A stretch of DNA of 32,166 nucleotides, taken from NCBI GenBank assembly GCA_025450855.1, contig JANWLL010000010.1:1-32166 (forward strand), written 5' to 3'. The notes under the pieces were generated by a model. That model had not been told where the DNA came from. It saw nothing but the letters and a program-made list of their open reading frames with translations, and ran no database searches. A program made the translations under genes and the position numbers. This document shows positions 15,353 to 25,347 of this stretch, one piece after another (positions within the stretch are counted from its first letter, which is position 1; every line of letters begins with the position of its first letter). Origin of the DNA: Vulcanimicrobiia bacterium. Its GTDB lineage: Bacteria; Vulcanimicrobiota; Vulcanimicrobiia; Eremiobacterales; Eremiobacteraceae.

Positions 15353-16948
15353 ATGGCTGTCATCACCGGCGAATCCATCGGCCTCGAGGTTTTCGGATTC
15401 GGACCCGTCCGGTCGGCGTCACGCAATCTCTCCGCCGCGGCGCTTTTCGAAGAGTCGATCCGCCGACGCGAAGGGATCGCCGCGGCCGCGGGTCCGCTCG
15501 TCGTCCGCACCGGCAAGCACACGGGCCGATCGCCGCAAGACAAGTTCTTCGTCCGCGAGCCCGGCAGCGAAAAACATGTCGATTGGGGCAAGACGAATAA
15601 GCCGTTCGAACGCGATGCGTTCGAGGCGCTCCTTAGCCGCGTCGACGAGCATCTTCGCGACAAGGACGTCTTCGTGCTCGACGCGTTCGCCGGAGCCGAT
15701 CCCGCCTATCGCCTCCCGATCCGCGTCGTCACCGAATACGCGTGGCACAACCTCTTCGCACGGCACCTCTTCATCCCAGCGACCACCGATCGGCTCTCGA
15801 GCTTCACGCCTGAGTTCGCGGTCGTCGACGCAGCGAATTTCCTCGCCTACCCTTCGCGCGACGGCACGCGCTCGGAGACGTTCATCATCGTCGACCTCGG
15901 ACGCAAGCTCATCCTCATCGGCGGCACGACCTATGGCGGCGAGATCAAGAAGTCCATTTTCACGGTCATGAATTACTTGCTGCCGCTGCGGGGCGCGATG
16001 CCGATGCACTGCTCGGCGAACGTCGGCAAGGCCGGCGATACCGCGATCTTCTTCGGTCTTTCGGGCACCGGCAAGACGACGCTCTCCGCCGACCCGGAGC
16101 GCGCGCTCATCGGCGACGACGAGCACGGCTGGACCGACACGGGCGTCTTCAACTTCGAGGGCGGCTGCTACGCGAAGGCCATCCATCTGTCGGCAGAGCT
16201 CGAGCCGCAGATCTTCCCGACGACGCGCACGTTCGCGACCGTGCTCGAGAACGTCGTCATCGATGAGACGACGCGCGAGCTCGACCTCGACTCCGACCGC
16301 TACACCGAGAACACGCGCGCCGCATACCCGCTCACTTCGGTCACGAACGTCGCACCAGGCGGCAAAGCCGGGCATCCGCGCAATCTCGTCATGCTCACGT
16401 GTGACGCGTTCGGCGTGCTGCCGCCCGTAGCGCGCATGACGCCGGCGCAGGCGATGTACCACTTCCTATCCGGCTACACCGCAAAGGTCGCGGGCACCGA
16501 GAAAGGCGTCACCGAACCGCAGACGACGTTTTCGCACTGCTTCGGCGCGCCGTTCATGGTGCACGAGCCGGTCGTCTACGCGAAACTGCTCGGCGAGCGT
16601 ATCGCGCGCCACGACGTCCGCTGCTGGCTCGTCAATACCGGTTGGAGCGGCGGACCGTACGGCGTCGGCAAGCGCATGAAGCTCGCGTACACGCGGGCGA
16701 TGGTCAACGCCGCGATCGGCGGACAGCTCGACGGCGGCGCGTTCCATGCCGATCCGATCTTCCACGTCGAAGTGCCGGCAAGCGTGCCTGGTGTGCCGTC
16801 CGAGATCCTCGACCCTCGCAACACGTGGCCCGACAAAACCGCATACGAGGCGAAAGCGCGCGAGCTCGCCCGCAAGTTCCGCGATAACTTCGAGAAGTTC
16901 GCGAAGACCGCGACTCCGGAAATCCTCGGCGCCCAACCAGCCGTCTAA
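15353..16948 (+). CDS. pckA: Phosphoenolpyruvate carboxykinase (ATP)
   Basis: PckA converts oxaloacetate and ATP to PEP, CO2 and ADP, the first committed step of gluconeogenesis, in the cytoplasm. The 531-residue length is typical of the ATP-dependent enzyme. Motifs in order: VRTGKHTGRSPQDKFFV near the N-terminus, GGTTYGGEIKKSIFTVMNYLLP, the P-loop GLSGTGKTTLSADP near residue 234, the metal-binding LIGDDEHGWTDTGVFNFEGGCYAK, and GHPRNLVMLTCDAFGVLPP with the adenine-binding GGPYGVGKRM later. The start ATG 15353 follows AGGAG at 11-nt spacing, though that site is in a potential hairpin. It is a single-gene unit; the downstream gap of about 120 bases holds no gene and no clear terminator. Confidence 0.98.
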   Translation: MAVITGESIGLEVFGFGPVRSASRNLSAAALFEESIRRREGIAAAAGPLVVRTGKHTGRSPQDKFFVREPGSEKHVDWGKTNKPFERDAFEALLSRVDEHLRDKDVFVLDAFAGADPAYRLPIRVVTEYAWHNLFARHLFIPATTDRLSSFTPEFAVVDAANFLAYPSRDGTRSETFIIVDLGRKLILIGGTTYGGEIKKSIFTVMNYLLPLRGAMPMHCSANVGKAGDTAIFFGLSGTGKTTLSADPERALIGDDEHGWTDTGVFNFEGGCYAKAIHLSAELEPQIFPTTRTFATVLENVVIDETTRELDLDSDRYTENTRAAYPLTSVTNVAPGGKAGHPRNLVMLTCDAFGVLPPVARMTPAQAMYHFLSGYTAKVAGTEKGVTEPQTTFSHCFGAPFMVHEPVVYAKLLGERIARHDVRCWLVNTGWSGGPYGVGKRMKLAYTRAMVNAAIGGQLDGGAFHADPIFHVEVPASVPGVPSEILDPRNTWPDKTAYEAKARELARKFRDNFEKFAKTATPEILGAQPAV

Positions 16949-17067
16949 CCCCGCAGAATAAATGAGGGGGGTGCGGTCGACCTTTACGGTCGCCCGCCGC
17001 GACCTGTCAATAGCGCACGAAAAGGTTCTTTGGGCGGACACGGCAAGATCGGCGCGAACGTTCCTTC

Positions 17068-17760
17068 ATGGCCACCGTCATCGTCGGAGGTCCGCACTCG
17101 GGAGTCGGCAAGACTCTTGCCTGCGAACGCGCCCTGCAGGCGCTCGCTCCTTTACGTTTCGGCGCGATCAAGCTCACCGTCGCCGACGGCGAGTTCGAGA
17201 ACGCTCACGATCACGGAGCGGCAGCACTGCGGGTCGCTAACGCGGCGGGAATCTGCGGACGCGGTGCGTCGTGCGGCGTTTGCGAGACCGTCTCGACGAG
17301 CATGCCCAGCCGCATCGTGACGAGCCGAGGAGCGATACTCAAAGAAGGCACCGACACATGGCGGCTTTCGCAAGCCGGTGCGATCGCGGTCGCGTGGGTG
17401 ATCACGTTGCGCGACGCCGCGGCGGATGCGATCGAGCGGGCCCAGCGTCATCTCTTCGATCGCGGCGCCGAGCACGTCCTCATCGAGGGCACGACGGCGC
17501 TCGATTGGATCCGGCCTGCCGCATCCGTCATGGTCGCCGCCGATCCGGGCCGCTCGTGGAAAAAGGTCGCGCTCGAGCGTATCGCTTCGTGCGACATCGT
17601 GCTGCGCAATGCGCTGCCCGAACCTTGCGGTGATATCCCGGCGCCGAAAGCCCTCGCCGGCTGCGATCCGATCGACTGCGACCTGTCGAGCGTCGACGAT
17701 CCGGGCACGCTCGAGTTCCAGCGCCGCCTCGCGCGGGTGTACGCAGCGCTCGCCGTCTAA
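17068..17760 (+). CDS. P-loop NTPase resembling MobB / BioD-CobB
   Basis: This 230-residue protein opens with [13 protein letters not shown], a GxxxGVGKT loop like those of dethiobiotin synthetase and CobB. A segment [14 protein letters not shown] resembles the substrate-contact segment of MobB (molybdopterin-guanine dinucleotide partner). Between them is a cysteine cluster, C63-x5-C69-x2-C72, with C19 earlier, which could bind a metal or iron-sulfur centre. Later, [16 protein letters not shown] fits a Walker-B-like strand. No molybdenum-cofactor, biotin or cobalamin gene is next to it, so the function is left open. The start at ATG 17068 has no clear Shine-Dalgarno. The aldo/keto reductase gene follows 20 bases downstream and may be cotranscribed. 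Confidence 0.6.
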   Translation: MATVIVGGPHSGVGKTLACERALQALAPLRFGAIKLTVADGEFENAHDHGAAALRVANAAGICGRGASCGVCETVSTSMPSRIVTSRGAILKEGTDTWRLSQAGAIAVAWVITLRDAAADAIERAQRHLFDRGAEHVLIEGTTALDWIRPAASVMVAADPGRSWKKVALERIASCDIVLRNALPEPCGDIPAPKALAGCDPIDCDLSSVDDPGTLEFQRRLARVYAALAV

Positions 17761-17780
17761 GAAAAGGAGTCATCGACACA

Positions 17781-18750
<970 letters not shown>

Positions 18751-18761
<11 letters not shown>

Positions 18762-19734
18762 CGTCGACGCTCGCGGGGCCGCGGACGCGCTCGGGTGCGT
18801 TGACCGCGTGGAAAGGCGCCTCGCCGCGGCGATAGCGTTCGATGTTCTCGGCGACGACGTGCGCGATGCCTTCGTACGAGACGTCGGTGACGCCCGCGAC
18901 GTGCGGCGTCGCGATGACGTTGTGGGCGAACAAAGGATTCGAAGCGTCGGGCGGCTCGCGCCAGAAGACGTCGAGTCCGGCGCCGGCAAGACGGCCGGCC
19001 GCAAGCGCTCTCCCGAGCGCATCGTGATCGACGAGGCCGCCGCGAGCGACGTTGATGAGATACGATCCCGGTTTGAAAGCCGCGAGCGTGCGCTCGCCGA
19101 TGAGGTGGTGGCTCGCGGCGTCGTAGTTGACGCATAGAGCGACGTAGTCGGCGCGCGCCACGGCGTCGTCAAGATCGTCGGGTCCGTAGACGCGTTCGAC
19201 GCCGAGTTCCGGAGCGCCGAGCTCGTCCGGACGCCTTCGCACGGCGATGAGCCGCATGCCGAACGATCGCAGCCGCACGGCGAGCGCCGAGCCGATGTCG
19301 CCGAGACCGATGATGCACGCCGTCTTGCCGTGAAGCGCGAGACCGCTCGGTTCTCCCATCGGCGCCTTTCCGAGGTGGGCGCCGCCCGGCCACCGGCGCG
19401 ACAGCGCGAGCATCAGCAAGACCGCGTGTTCGGCGACCGATTCTGCATTGCCGACACCGCGGCTCGGCACGCGTGCGACCCAAACGCCGGCGCGCGTCGC
19501 GGCATCGACGTCGATCGTCTCGAGCCCGACGCCGAACTGCTGGACGAGCCCGAAGCTCCCCGCCGCGATCGCGACTTCGTCGATCTGAGCGACGTACGGG
19601 ATGACGACGTCGACATCGGCGAGCGACGACGCGAGCGATGACGGCGAGCACGCGATGACGCGATCGCGCGGAACGAGCGGCGCAAGACGCCTGCGCGCCT
19701 CCCCGTAACCTTCCGCCGCGACCAGGATGTTCAC
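18751..19734 (-). CDS. D-isomer-specific 2-hydroxyacid dehydrogenase
   Basis: This 327-residue cytosolic dehydrogenase has the Rossmann motif [10 protein letters not shown] (G143-G148). The catalytic trio is R231 ([10 protein letters not shown]), E260 (DVFWREPPD) and H278 (ATPHVAG). After the second Rossmann strand comes AVRRRPDE rather than an acidic residue, which in this family suggests preference for NADP(H); this is inference. Members reduce or oxidise glyoxylate, hydroxypyruvate or similar acids, or act as phosphoglycerate dehydrogenases; there is no ACT/serA regulatory domain here. I chose GTG 19734, where the family N-terminus (NILVAAEG) begins; a GTG at 19803 would add 23 unconserved residues. 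Confidence 0.88.
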
Positions 19735-19774
19735 GGCGAGCCCGCTTCTTTGGGTTGAGATGCGCGCCTGCGCG

Positions 19775-19783
19775 CTATCCACA
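19775..19783 (+). promoter_or_regulatory. DnaA-box-like nonamer
   Basis: CTATCCACA, one mismatch from TTATCCACA, lies in the divergent gap between the 2-hydroxyacid dehydrogenase and DUF4383 genes. A single near-match can easily occur by chance in 32 kb. Confidence 0.2.
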
Positions 19784-19838
19784 AGGAGACCAATCCGTCC
19801 CACAGAACGAACCTGCCGAAGCTTTTACCGCTGAGCGC

Positions 19839-19861
19839 AAAGCGTCTGGCTTTAGACGTTT
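19839..19861 (+). promoter_or_regulatory. Hairpin in leader of the DUF4383 gene
   Basis: AAAGCGTCT-ggcttt-AGACGTTT can form an 8-bp stem with one G-U pair, extendable by about four pairs (GCGC with GTGC) across a bulged A. It lies about 47 bases before the ATG and has no adjoining U run. Possible leader RNA structure; role unknown. Confidence 0.35.
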
Positions 19862-19907
19862 GTGCGAGCGGCGGTTTGCGCACTTCCCCGGCTACGGAGG
19901 CTCCTTC

Positions 19908-20294
19908 ATGGCCAAGACAATCGGCATGGTCTTCGGGTGGATCTACCTGATCGTCGGCATCGCCGGATTCGTCCCCGCGCTCGGCGGATCGTTTTCGATG
20001 ACGGACGGCTTGCTGCTCGGAGTCGCGCATGTGAACGTGCTCCACAACATCGTCCATCTCGTCGTCGGCATCGCCGGCGTGACGATGTCGCGGACCGACG
20101 AGGGCGCGGGCACGTTCTGCAAGACGTTCGGCGTCATCTTGCTCCTCATCGGGGTCATCGGTTTCATCACGCCGGATCTGTTCGGCATCTTGCCCATCGG
20201 CGGCGGCGACGTCTGGATCCACTTGATCACCGGTGCCATCCTCGCGGTCGCCGGTTTCGCGGCCGCTCCGTCGCGGAACGCGGCAGCCTCGTAG
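19908..20294 (+). CDS. DUF4383-family four-helix membrane protein
   Basis: This 128-residue protein has four hydrophobic helices: GMVFGWIYLIVGIAGFVPAL, then LLLGVAHVNVLHNIVHLVVGIAGV with the family's repeated H-x-LH-x-VH histidines, then FGVILLLIGVIGFI, and IHLITGAILAVAGFAAA. This matches DUF4383, a small integral membrane family of unknown function. The start ATG 19908 is set by GGAGG ending 7 bases upstream; the frame is open further upstream but is not conserved. The gene converges on trpA with a GC-rich hairpin between them. Confidence 0.82.
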   Translation: MAKTIGMVFGWIYLIVGIAGFVPALGGSFSMTDGLLLGVAHVNVLHNIVHLVVGIAGVTMSRTDEGAGTFCKTFGVILLLIGVIGFITPDLFGILPIGGGDVWIHLITGAILAVAGFAAAPSRNAAAS

Positions 20295-20300
20295 TCCGAC

Positions 20301-20333
20301 GGCGGGGCCGGCTCACTTGGCGTCGGCCCCGCC
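20301..20333. terminator. GC hairpin between converging DUF4383 gene and trpA
   Basis: A perfect 10-bp stem, GGCGGGGCCG / CGGCCCCGCC (20301-20310 and 20324-20333), with a 13-nt loop lies between the two stop codons. Neither side has a true U run, so it may be a weak or Rho-assisted terminator or a 3' stability hairpin for both transcripts, including the trp operon. Confidence 0.6.
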
Positions 20334-21143
20334 CTACTTGATTTGGTCTCGGCTCGACGCCAGGGCGAGCGCCGCGCATAACTCACGGACGGCGGCGGGT
20401 TTATCGGCGGCGCTCGACAGGCGATCGATAAGCGCGCTCCCGACGATCACGCCGTCTGCATATGCGGCGATCGCCCGTGCGTGCTCGGGTGTCGACACGC
20501 CGAACCCGACGGCGAGCGGCTTGTCTGTTAGCGGCCGGAGACGGTCGACGAGCGCCGCGACCGATCCGTCGAGCGTCTGACCCGCTCCGGTGACGCCCAT
20601 CCGGCTGACGACGTAGACGAAACCGCTCGATCGTTCGGCGATCATGGGTATCCGCTCGGACGGCGTCGTCGGCGCCACGAGAAAGGTAAGGGCAACGCCG
20701 TTCGAGGCAAAAGCGTCCGCCGTGCCGCCTGCTTCTTCCGGCGGCAGATCGGGGATGATCGTGCCGGCGAAACCCGCTGCCGCCAATCCGCGCGCCGTTC
20801 GCTCGACGCCGCGCACGAAGACAGGGTTGAAATACGTGAACGCGATGATCGGCACTGCGACGCGGTTCCTGTCGAGTGTTCCGATCATCGCGAGAACGCC
20901 GTCGAACGTCGTTCCCGCACGCAGCGAACGTTGCGCCGCGGCTTGAATCGTCGGCCCGTCGGCGAGCGGATCGGAATACGGTATCCCCAGCTCGATGATG
21001 TCCGCTCCGCCGGCGGCGGCCGCTTCGAGCAGCGCCGGCATATCGGCGAGCGACGGATCGCCTGCCATGAGATAGGCGATGAGAGCCGCTCGGTTTTCGG
21101 CGGCGCAACGTTCGAAGACGGAAGCGACCTGGCTCGTGTTCAC
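20334..21143 (-). CDS. trpA: Tryptophan synthase alpha chain
   Basis: TrpA cleaves indole-3-glycerol phosphate to indole and glyceraldehyde 3-phosphate within the alpha2beta2 complex. The 269-residue length is standard. Catalytic E51 is in [16 protein letters not shown] and D62 follows in the same motif; the phosphate-binding region [10 protein letters not shown] and [10 protein letters not shown] near the C-terminus are present. The start GTG 21143 overlaps the trpB stop as GTGA; the frame open to 21794 is a shadow of trpB. It is the last gene of the trp operon. Confidence 0.97.
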   Translation of the reverse strand: MNTSQVASVFERCAAENRAALIAYLMAGDPSLADMPALLEAAAAGGADIIELGIPYSDPLADGPTIQAAAQRSLRAGTTFDGVLAMIGTLDRNRVAVPIIAFTYFNPVFVRGVERTARGLAAAGFAGTIIPDLPPEEAGGTADAFASNGVALTFLVAPTTPSERIPMIAERSSGFVYVVSRMGVTGAGQTLDGSVAALVDRLRPLTDKPLAVGFGVSTPEHARAIAAYADGVIVGSALIDRLSSAADKPAAVRELCAALALASSRDQIK

Positions 21144-22342
21144 GCCGTCGCCGCCGTGGCGGCGCGGGCGAGCGCGAAGCGCACTGCGTCCTTGTCGCCG
21201 CGACCCGATAGGTTGACGAGCACGATCGCATCCGCCGGCAGCGTCCCTGCGAGCCGCTCCGCGAATGCGACGGCATGCGCGCTCTCGAGCGCCGGAACGA
21301 TCCCTTCGAGCCGAGCGAGCCGCTCGAACGACACGCGAGCTTCGTCGTCGGTGATCATCACGTAACGCGCTCGCCCGGTCCGCGCGAGATGGGCGTGCTC
21401 GGGCCCGACCCCGGGGTAATCGAGTCCGGCCGAGATCGAGTGCGTCGGGGCGATCTGCCCGTCGGCGTCTTGCAGCACGAGCGTCCTCGCGCCGTGGAGC
21501 ACGCCGACCGTTCCGGCGCCGATGCTCGCGGCGTGAAGGCCGAGCCGCTCGAGCCCGTGGCCGCCGGCTTCGACGCCCCACAGCCTCACTTGGGCATCGT
21601 CGATAAACCCGGCGAAGATCCCCATCGCATTGCTGCCGCCACCGACGCACGCGACGACGTGATCCGGCGACCTGCCGAAGCGCTGCCGGCATTGGACGCG
21701 CGCTTCTTCGCCGATCGTGCTCGCGAAGCGGCGGACCAGCATCGGATAGGGATGTGCCCCGACGACCGAGCCGATGACGTAGAACGTTTCGCATGCCGTC
21801 GCCGCCCAGTCGCGAAACGCCTCGTTCGTCGCGTCTTTGAGCGTCCGCGACCCGCTCTCGACGACGCGGACGCGCGCCCCGAGCAGCTCCATGAGATAGA
21901 CGTTGAGCGACTGCCGCTCGACGTCTTCTGCACCCATATACACTTCGACCGGCATGCCGAGAAGCGCCCCGACGGTCGCCGTCGCGACGCCGTGCTGACC
22001 GGCGCCTGTCTCGGCGATGATGCGGCGTTTGCCCATCCGCCTCGCCAGCAATCCCTGGCCGACGGTATTGAGGATCTTGTGGGCGCCCGTGTGATTGCAG
22101 TCTTCGCGCTTGAGGACGATCCGCGCGCCGCGCGATCGTCGTGCGAGGTTCTTCGCCTCGAACAGCGGCGACGGCCGGCCGACGTAGTCGCGGAGCAGCC
22201 GTTTGTATTCCGACCAGAAGCCGTCATCGGCGAACGCACCGGTGACCGCTGCCTCGAGCTCGCGCAGGGGCTCGACGAGCACTTCTGGCACGAAGCGTCC
22301 GCCGAATTCTCCGTAGTAGCCGCGTTCGTCAGGTCCGTTCAT
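21140..22342 (-). CDS. trpB: Tryptophan synthase beta chain
   Basis: TrpB condenses indole with serine using PLP. The 400-residue TrpB1-type protein begins [17 protein letters not shown]89, the PLP Schiff-base lysine, is in HTGAHKILN, the catalytic E111 in [12 protein letters not shown], and the phosphate loop is GGGSNAMG. One detail: the segment before the lysine reads [10 protein letters not shown] where most relatives have EDLNHTGAHK. The start ATG 22342 overlaps the trpF stop as ATGA with AAGGAAGG shortly upstream. Confidence 0.98.
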   Translation of the reverse strand: MNGPDERGYYGEFGGRFVPEVLVEPLRELEAAVTGAFADDGFWSEYKRLLRDYVGRPSPLFEAKNLARRSRGARIVLKREDCNHTGAHKILNTVGQGLLARRMGKRRIIAETGAGQHGVATATVGALLGMPVEVYMGAEDVERQSLNVYLMELLGARVRVVESGSRTLKDATNEAFRDWAATACETFYVIGSVVGAHPYPMLVRRFASTIGEEARVQCRQRFGRSPDHVVACVGGGSNAMGIFAGFIDDAQVRLWGVEAGGHGLERLGLHAASIGAGTVGVLHGARTLVLQDADGQIAPTHSISAGLDYPGVGPEHAHLARTGRARYVMITDDEARVSFERLARLEGIVPALESAHAVAFAERLAGTLPADAIVLVNLSGRGDKDAVRFALARAATAATA

Positions 22343-22983
22343 GATCCGCCTTCCTTATCGTCGTGCGAGTCGAACGCGCTCCGGGCAGCCGCGACGAACG
22401 CGCGGACCAACTCGGGATCCTTACGGCTCGCTTTTTCGACTCCGGTTCGCACGTCGACCGCATCGGGCTTCACCGACCTGATGAGCGGCCCGACGTTCGA
22501 CGGCGTCAGCCCGCCGGCGAGCACGATCGCAGCACCTTCGTGATCCACGCGTGCACGCTGAGCCGTTTCGAGCGGTACGAGTCTTCCCGTTCCGCCGAAC
22601 CCGTTCGGCGACCATGCGTCCACGAGGACCGCGATAGCGCGCGCTCGTGCGCGATCCGCCGCGCTCCATCGATTCCCGCGCGACGCGACGACCGTCGGCT
22701 TGCCGAACGATCCGCAGAACTCGGCGGTCTCATCGCCGGAGAACTGGAGGACGTCGAGCCGGCACGCTTCGATCGCTCCGCTGACGAGCTCCGCGGAGTC
22801 TCCTGCGAAGACACCGACGGTCGTGACGAACGGCGGAACCGTCGCCGTAAGCGTACGCGCCTCGTCGAGCGCCAACCGCCGCGGGCTTTTGGCGAAGATG
22901 AAACCGAGCGCGTCGGCTCCCGCCGCGACGCATGCCTCGATGTCGGCGCGGTCGGTCATACCGCAGATCTTCACGCGGATCAT
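22339..22983 (-). CDS. trpF: Phosphoribosylanthranilate isomerase
   Basis: TrpF performs the Amadori rearrangement of phosphoribosylanthranilate to CdRP. The 214-residue TIM barrel has the N-terminal [15 protein letters not shown] with the catalytic cysteine C7. [12 protein letters not shown] and the catalytic aspartate D122 in [14 protein letters not shown] follow. [11 protein letters not shown] and [10 protein letters not shown] complete the phosphate site; the usual SSGVE is RTGVE here, a conservative change. It overlaps trpB and trpC by four bases on both sides. Confidence 0.97.
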   Translation of the reverse strand: MIRVKICGMTDRADIEACVAAGADALGFIFAKSPRRLALDEARTLTATVPPFVTTVGVFAGDSAELVSGAIEACRLDVLQFSGDETAEFCGSFGKPTVVASRGNRWSAADRARARAIAVLVDAWSPNGFGGTGRLVPLETAQRARVDHEGAAIVLAGGLTPSNVGPLIRSVKPDAVDVRTGVEKASRKDPELVRAFVAAARSAFDSHDDKEGGS

Positions 22984-23765
22984 CGCGTGCCGTCTCGCAG
23001 AGCTGCGAGCGCGCGCCCGGGGTCCTTCTCGCGCATGAGCGCTTCGCCGATGAGGACGGCGTCGTATCCGCCGCGAGCACAGACGGCAAGATCGTCAGCC
23101 GTCCGGTAGCCGCTTTCGGCGACCGACACGATCCCTTGCGGTATGCGCGCGCGCAAGCGGGTGGCGGTCGAAGTATCGACGGCGAAGGTCCGCAGGTCGC
23201 GGTTGTTGACCCCGATGACTCGTGCGCGCGCGTCGAGCGCGACCTCCAATTCCCGATCGTCGTGCACCTCGACGAGTGGGGTCATGCCGTGGCCGACGAC
23301 GAGCATGATCCTCTCGCGAAGCACGTCGGGGCTCATCGCCGCGACGATGAGCAGGATCGCATCGGCGCCGCCGCGCGCAGCTTCGCAGATCTGGTCGTCG
23401 TCGACGACGAAATCTTTGCACAACACCGGCAGTGACGTCGCGGCTCGAGCTGCACGAAGGTCATCGAGACTGCCGTTAAAGCGCTCTGGTTCGGTCAGCA
23501 CGGACAGGGCTGACGCGCCTCCGCGTTCGTAGGCCATGGCGATTGTCCGCGCGTCCGCTTCCGGCGCGATCGGACCCGCGGACGGCGACGAGCGTTTGAA
23601 CTCGGCGATGATCGACAGTCGTCCACCCCCGACGAGCGCGCGTGCGAAATCGCGCCGCCCTGAGCTGCGATCCGCGCAAGCGCTGTGGTTTCCCGGCGAG
23701 CGCCCGGATTTCGCCCGATCGACCGCGGCACGTCTGGAGGCGAGCAGATCATCGAGATACGTCAT
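22980..23765 (-). CDS. trpC: Indole-3-glycerol phosphate synthase
   Basis: TrpC closes the indole ring from CdRP. The 261-residue barrel has LSIIAEFKRSSPSAG (catalytic Glu-Phe-Lys), LPVLCKDFVVDD with the second lysine, GVNNRDLRTF and VAESGYRTADDL, all in family order. It is a separate polypeptide, not fused to trpF as in enterobacteria. ATGA overlaps link it to trpD upstream and trpF downstream. Confidence 0.98.
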   Translation of the reverse strand: MTYLDDLLASRRAAVDRAKSGRSPGNHSACADRSSGRRDFARALVGGGRLSIIAEFKRSSPSAGPIAPEADARTIAMAYERGGASALSVLTEPERFNGSLDDLRAARAATSLPVLCKDFVVDDDQICEAARGGADAILLIVAAMSPDVLRERIMLVVGHGMTPLVEVHDDRELEVALDARARVIGVNNRDLRTFAVDTSTATRLRARIPQGIVSVAESGYRTADDLAVCARGGYDAVLIGEALMREKDPGRALAALRDGTR

Positions 23766-24769
23766 CGGTTCGTCGCCCGGACGAGCGCATCGAGTTTCTC
23801 TCGCGCGCGGCCGTCGTCGATCGCCTCAAGCGCGAGCCGGAGGCCGGCGGTCAGGTCATCCGCCACTCCCGCGATGACGAGTGCGAGTGCGGCGTTGAGG
23901 ACGACGACGTCGCGATGCGGCCCGCGCTCGGCGGCGAGGACGCGCCGGACGAGCTCGGCGTTGCGAGCTGCATCGCCGCCGGCGAGCTCCTCGTTCGGGC
24001 GCCGCTCGATCCCGAGCGCCATCGGATCGATCGCATACTCGATCACGTCGTCGCCTGTCCATTCGGCGACGCGATTCGGGCCTGCGAGCGAGAGCTCGTC
24101 GAGACCTCCGTGGCCGTGCACGACCGCCGCGCGTTCGCACCCGAGCCGCGAGAGCGCGACGGCGACGAGACCGAGCAGCTCGAGCCTCGGCACGCCGACG
24201 ACCTGTCGTTGTGCGCCTGCAGGATTCGAAAGCGGACCGATGATGTTGAACAAAGTCCTGACGCCGATCTCGCGCCGGACCGGCGCGACGTAGCGCATCG
24301 CCGGATGGTACGCTTGCGCGAAGAGAAATGCGATGCCATGCGCGTCGAGCGCCGCCGCTGCGACCTCCGGCGGTGCGTCGATCCGCACGCCGAGCGCCTC
24401 GAGCACGTCGGCGCTGCCGCACTTGCTGCTCATCGCCCGGTTGCCGTGCTTCGCGACGGTGACGCCGGCGCCGGCGACGACGAACGCGACGGCGGTCGAG
24501 ATGTTGAACGTGCCCGACGCGTCGCCACCCGTACCACATACGTCGACGATCGGGCGCCGCGTCACGGGGACCGCGATCGCGTGCGCACGCATCGCTGCTG
24601 CCGCGCCCGCGATCTCGTCGGCCGTCTCGCCTTTGAGGTGAAGCGCGACGAGCAGCGCCGCGACCTGGGCCGGCGTCGCTCGTCCGTCCATGATCGAGCC
24701 GACCGCGTCGCGCATGTCGTCGAGGACGAGATGCTCGCCCGCGACGACGCGGCGTATGTGGTCGATCAC
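23762..24769 (-). CDS. trpD: Anthranilate phosphoribosyltransferase
   Basis: TrpD joins anthranilate to PRPP. The 335-residue protein has the glycine-rich PRPP site VDVCGTGGDASGTFNIST, KHGNRAMSSKCGSADVLEALG, and the later NIIGPLSNPAGAQRQVVGV. It is monofunctional (not fused to trpG). The ATG 24769 overlaps the trpG stop as ATGA. Confidence 0.98.
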   Translation of the reverse strand: MIDHIRRVVAGEHLVLDDMRDAVGSIMDGRATPAQVAALLVALHLKGETADEIAGAAAAMRAHAIAVPVTRRPIVDVCGTGGDASGTFNISTAVAFVVAGAGVTVAKHGNRAMSSKCGSADVLEALGVRIDAPPEVAAAALDAHGIAFLFAQAYHPAMRYVAPVRREIGVRTLFNIIGPLSNPAGAQRQVVGVPRLELLGLVAVALSRLGCERAAVVHGHGGLDELSLAGPNRVAEWTGDDVIEYAIDPMALGIERRPNEELAGGDAARNAELVRRVLAAERGPHRDVVVLNAALALVIAGVADDLTAGLRLALEAIDDGRAREKLDALVRATNR

Positions 24770-25347
24770 GACGTCACCTCAGCGACGAAGTTCGCCAGCA
24801 GCTTCGGGCCATGGCGCGTCAGCACGGACTCCGGGTGGAACTGTACGCCGTACGTCGGATGCGTTTCGTGCCGGAACGCCATGAGCAATCCGTCGGCGCT
24901 CCGGGCGGTCACCTGCAAGACCTGCGGAAGCGTCCGTTCGTCGACGACGAGCGAGTGGTAGCGGGTCGCGACGAACGGCGACGGGATGCCCGCGAACAAT
25001 CCCGCACCGTCGTGCGCGACGCGCGACGTCTTGCCGTGGACGACGACCGGCGCGCGCACGACTCGGCCGCCGAACGCTGCGCCGATCGCCTGGTGGCCGA
25101 GGCAGACGCCGAGGATCGGCACGACCCCGCTCAGCTGGCGGATGAGCGCGAGCGAGTTTCCCGCACGTTCCGGCGTGCCCGGACCGGGCGAGACGACGAG
25201 CGCGCTCGGCGGCGATGACGCCATTTCGGCCGGGTACACCGCGTCGGCGCGCCTCACGTCGACGTCCGCGCCGAGCATGCCGATCGCCTGTGCCAAGTTG
25301 TACGTGAACGAGTCGTAGTTGTCGACGAGCAAGATGCGCGGCCTCAT
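24766..25347 (-). CDS. trpG: Anthranilate synthase glutaminase component
   Basis: TrpG supplies ammonia from glutamine to TrpE; homologues also serve PabB. The 193-residue class I amidotransferase starts MRPRILLVDNYDSFTYNLAQ. Its catalytic triad is C82 (GVCLGHQ), H171 and E173 (VQFHPES). No separate pabA is visible in the window, so a shared role with folate synthesis is possible. ATG 25347 overlaps the trpE stop as ATGA. Confidence 0.97.
   Translation of the reverse strand: MRPRILLVDNYDSFTYNLAQAIGMLGADVDVRRADAVYPAEMASSPPSALVVSPGPGTPERAGNSLALIRQLSGVVPILGVCLGHQAIGAAFGGRVVRAPVVVHGKTSRVAHDGAGLFAGIPSPFVATRYHSLVVDERTLPQVLQVTARSADGLLMAFRHETHPTYGVQFHPESVLTRHGPKLLANFVAEVTS

Noticed and set aside
16949-17067. 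Possible tRNA or small RNA gene after pckA
   Set aside because: No cloverleaf, CCA end or T-arm consensus; only short GC-rich partial dyads and no convincing terminator.
21275-22543. 422-codon plus-strand frame opposite trpB and trpF
   Set aside because: Antisense shadow of conserved genes; low-complexity, Arg-rich translation.
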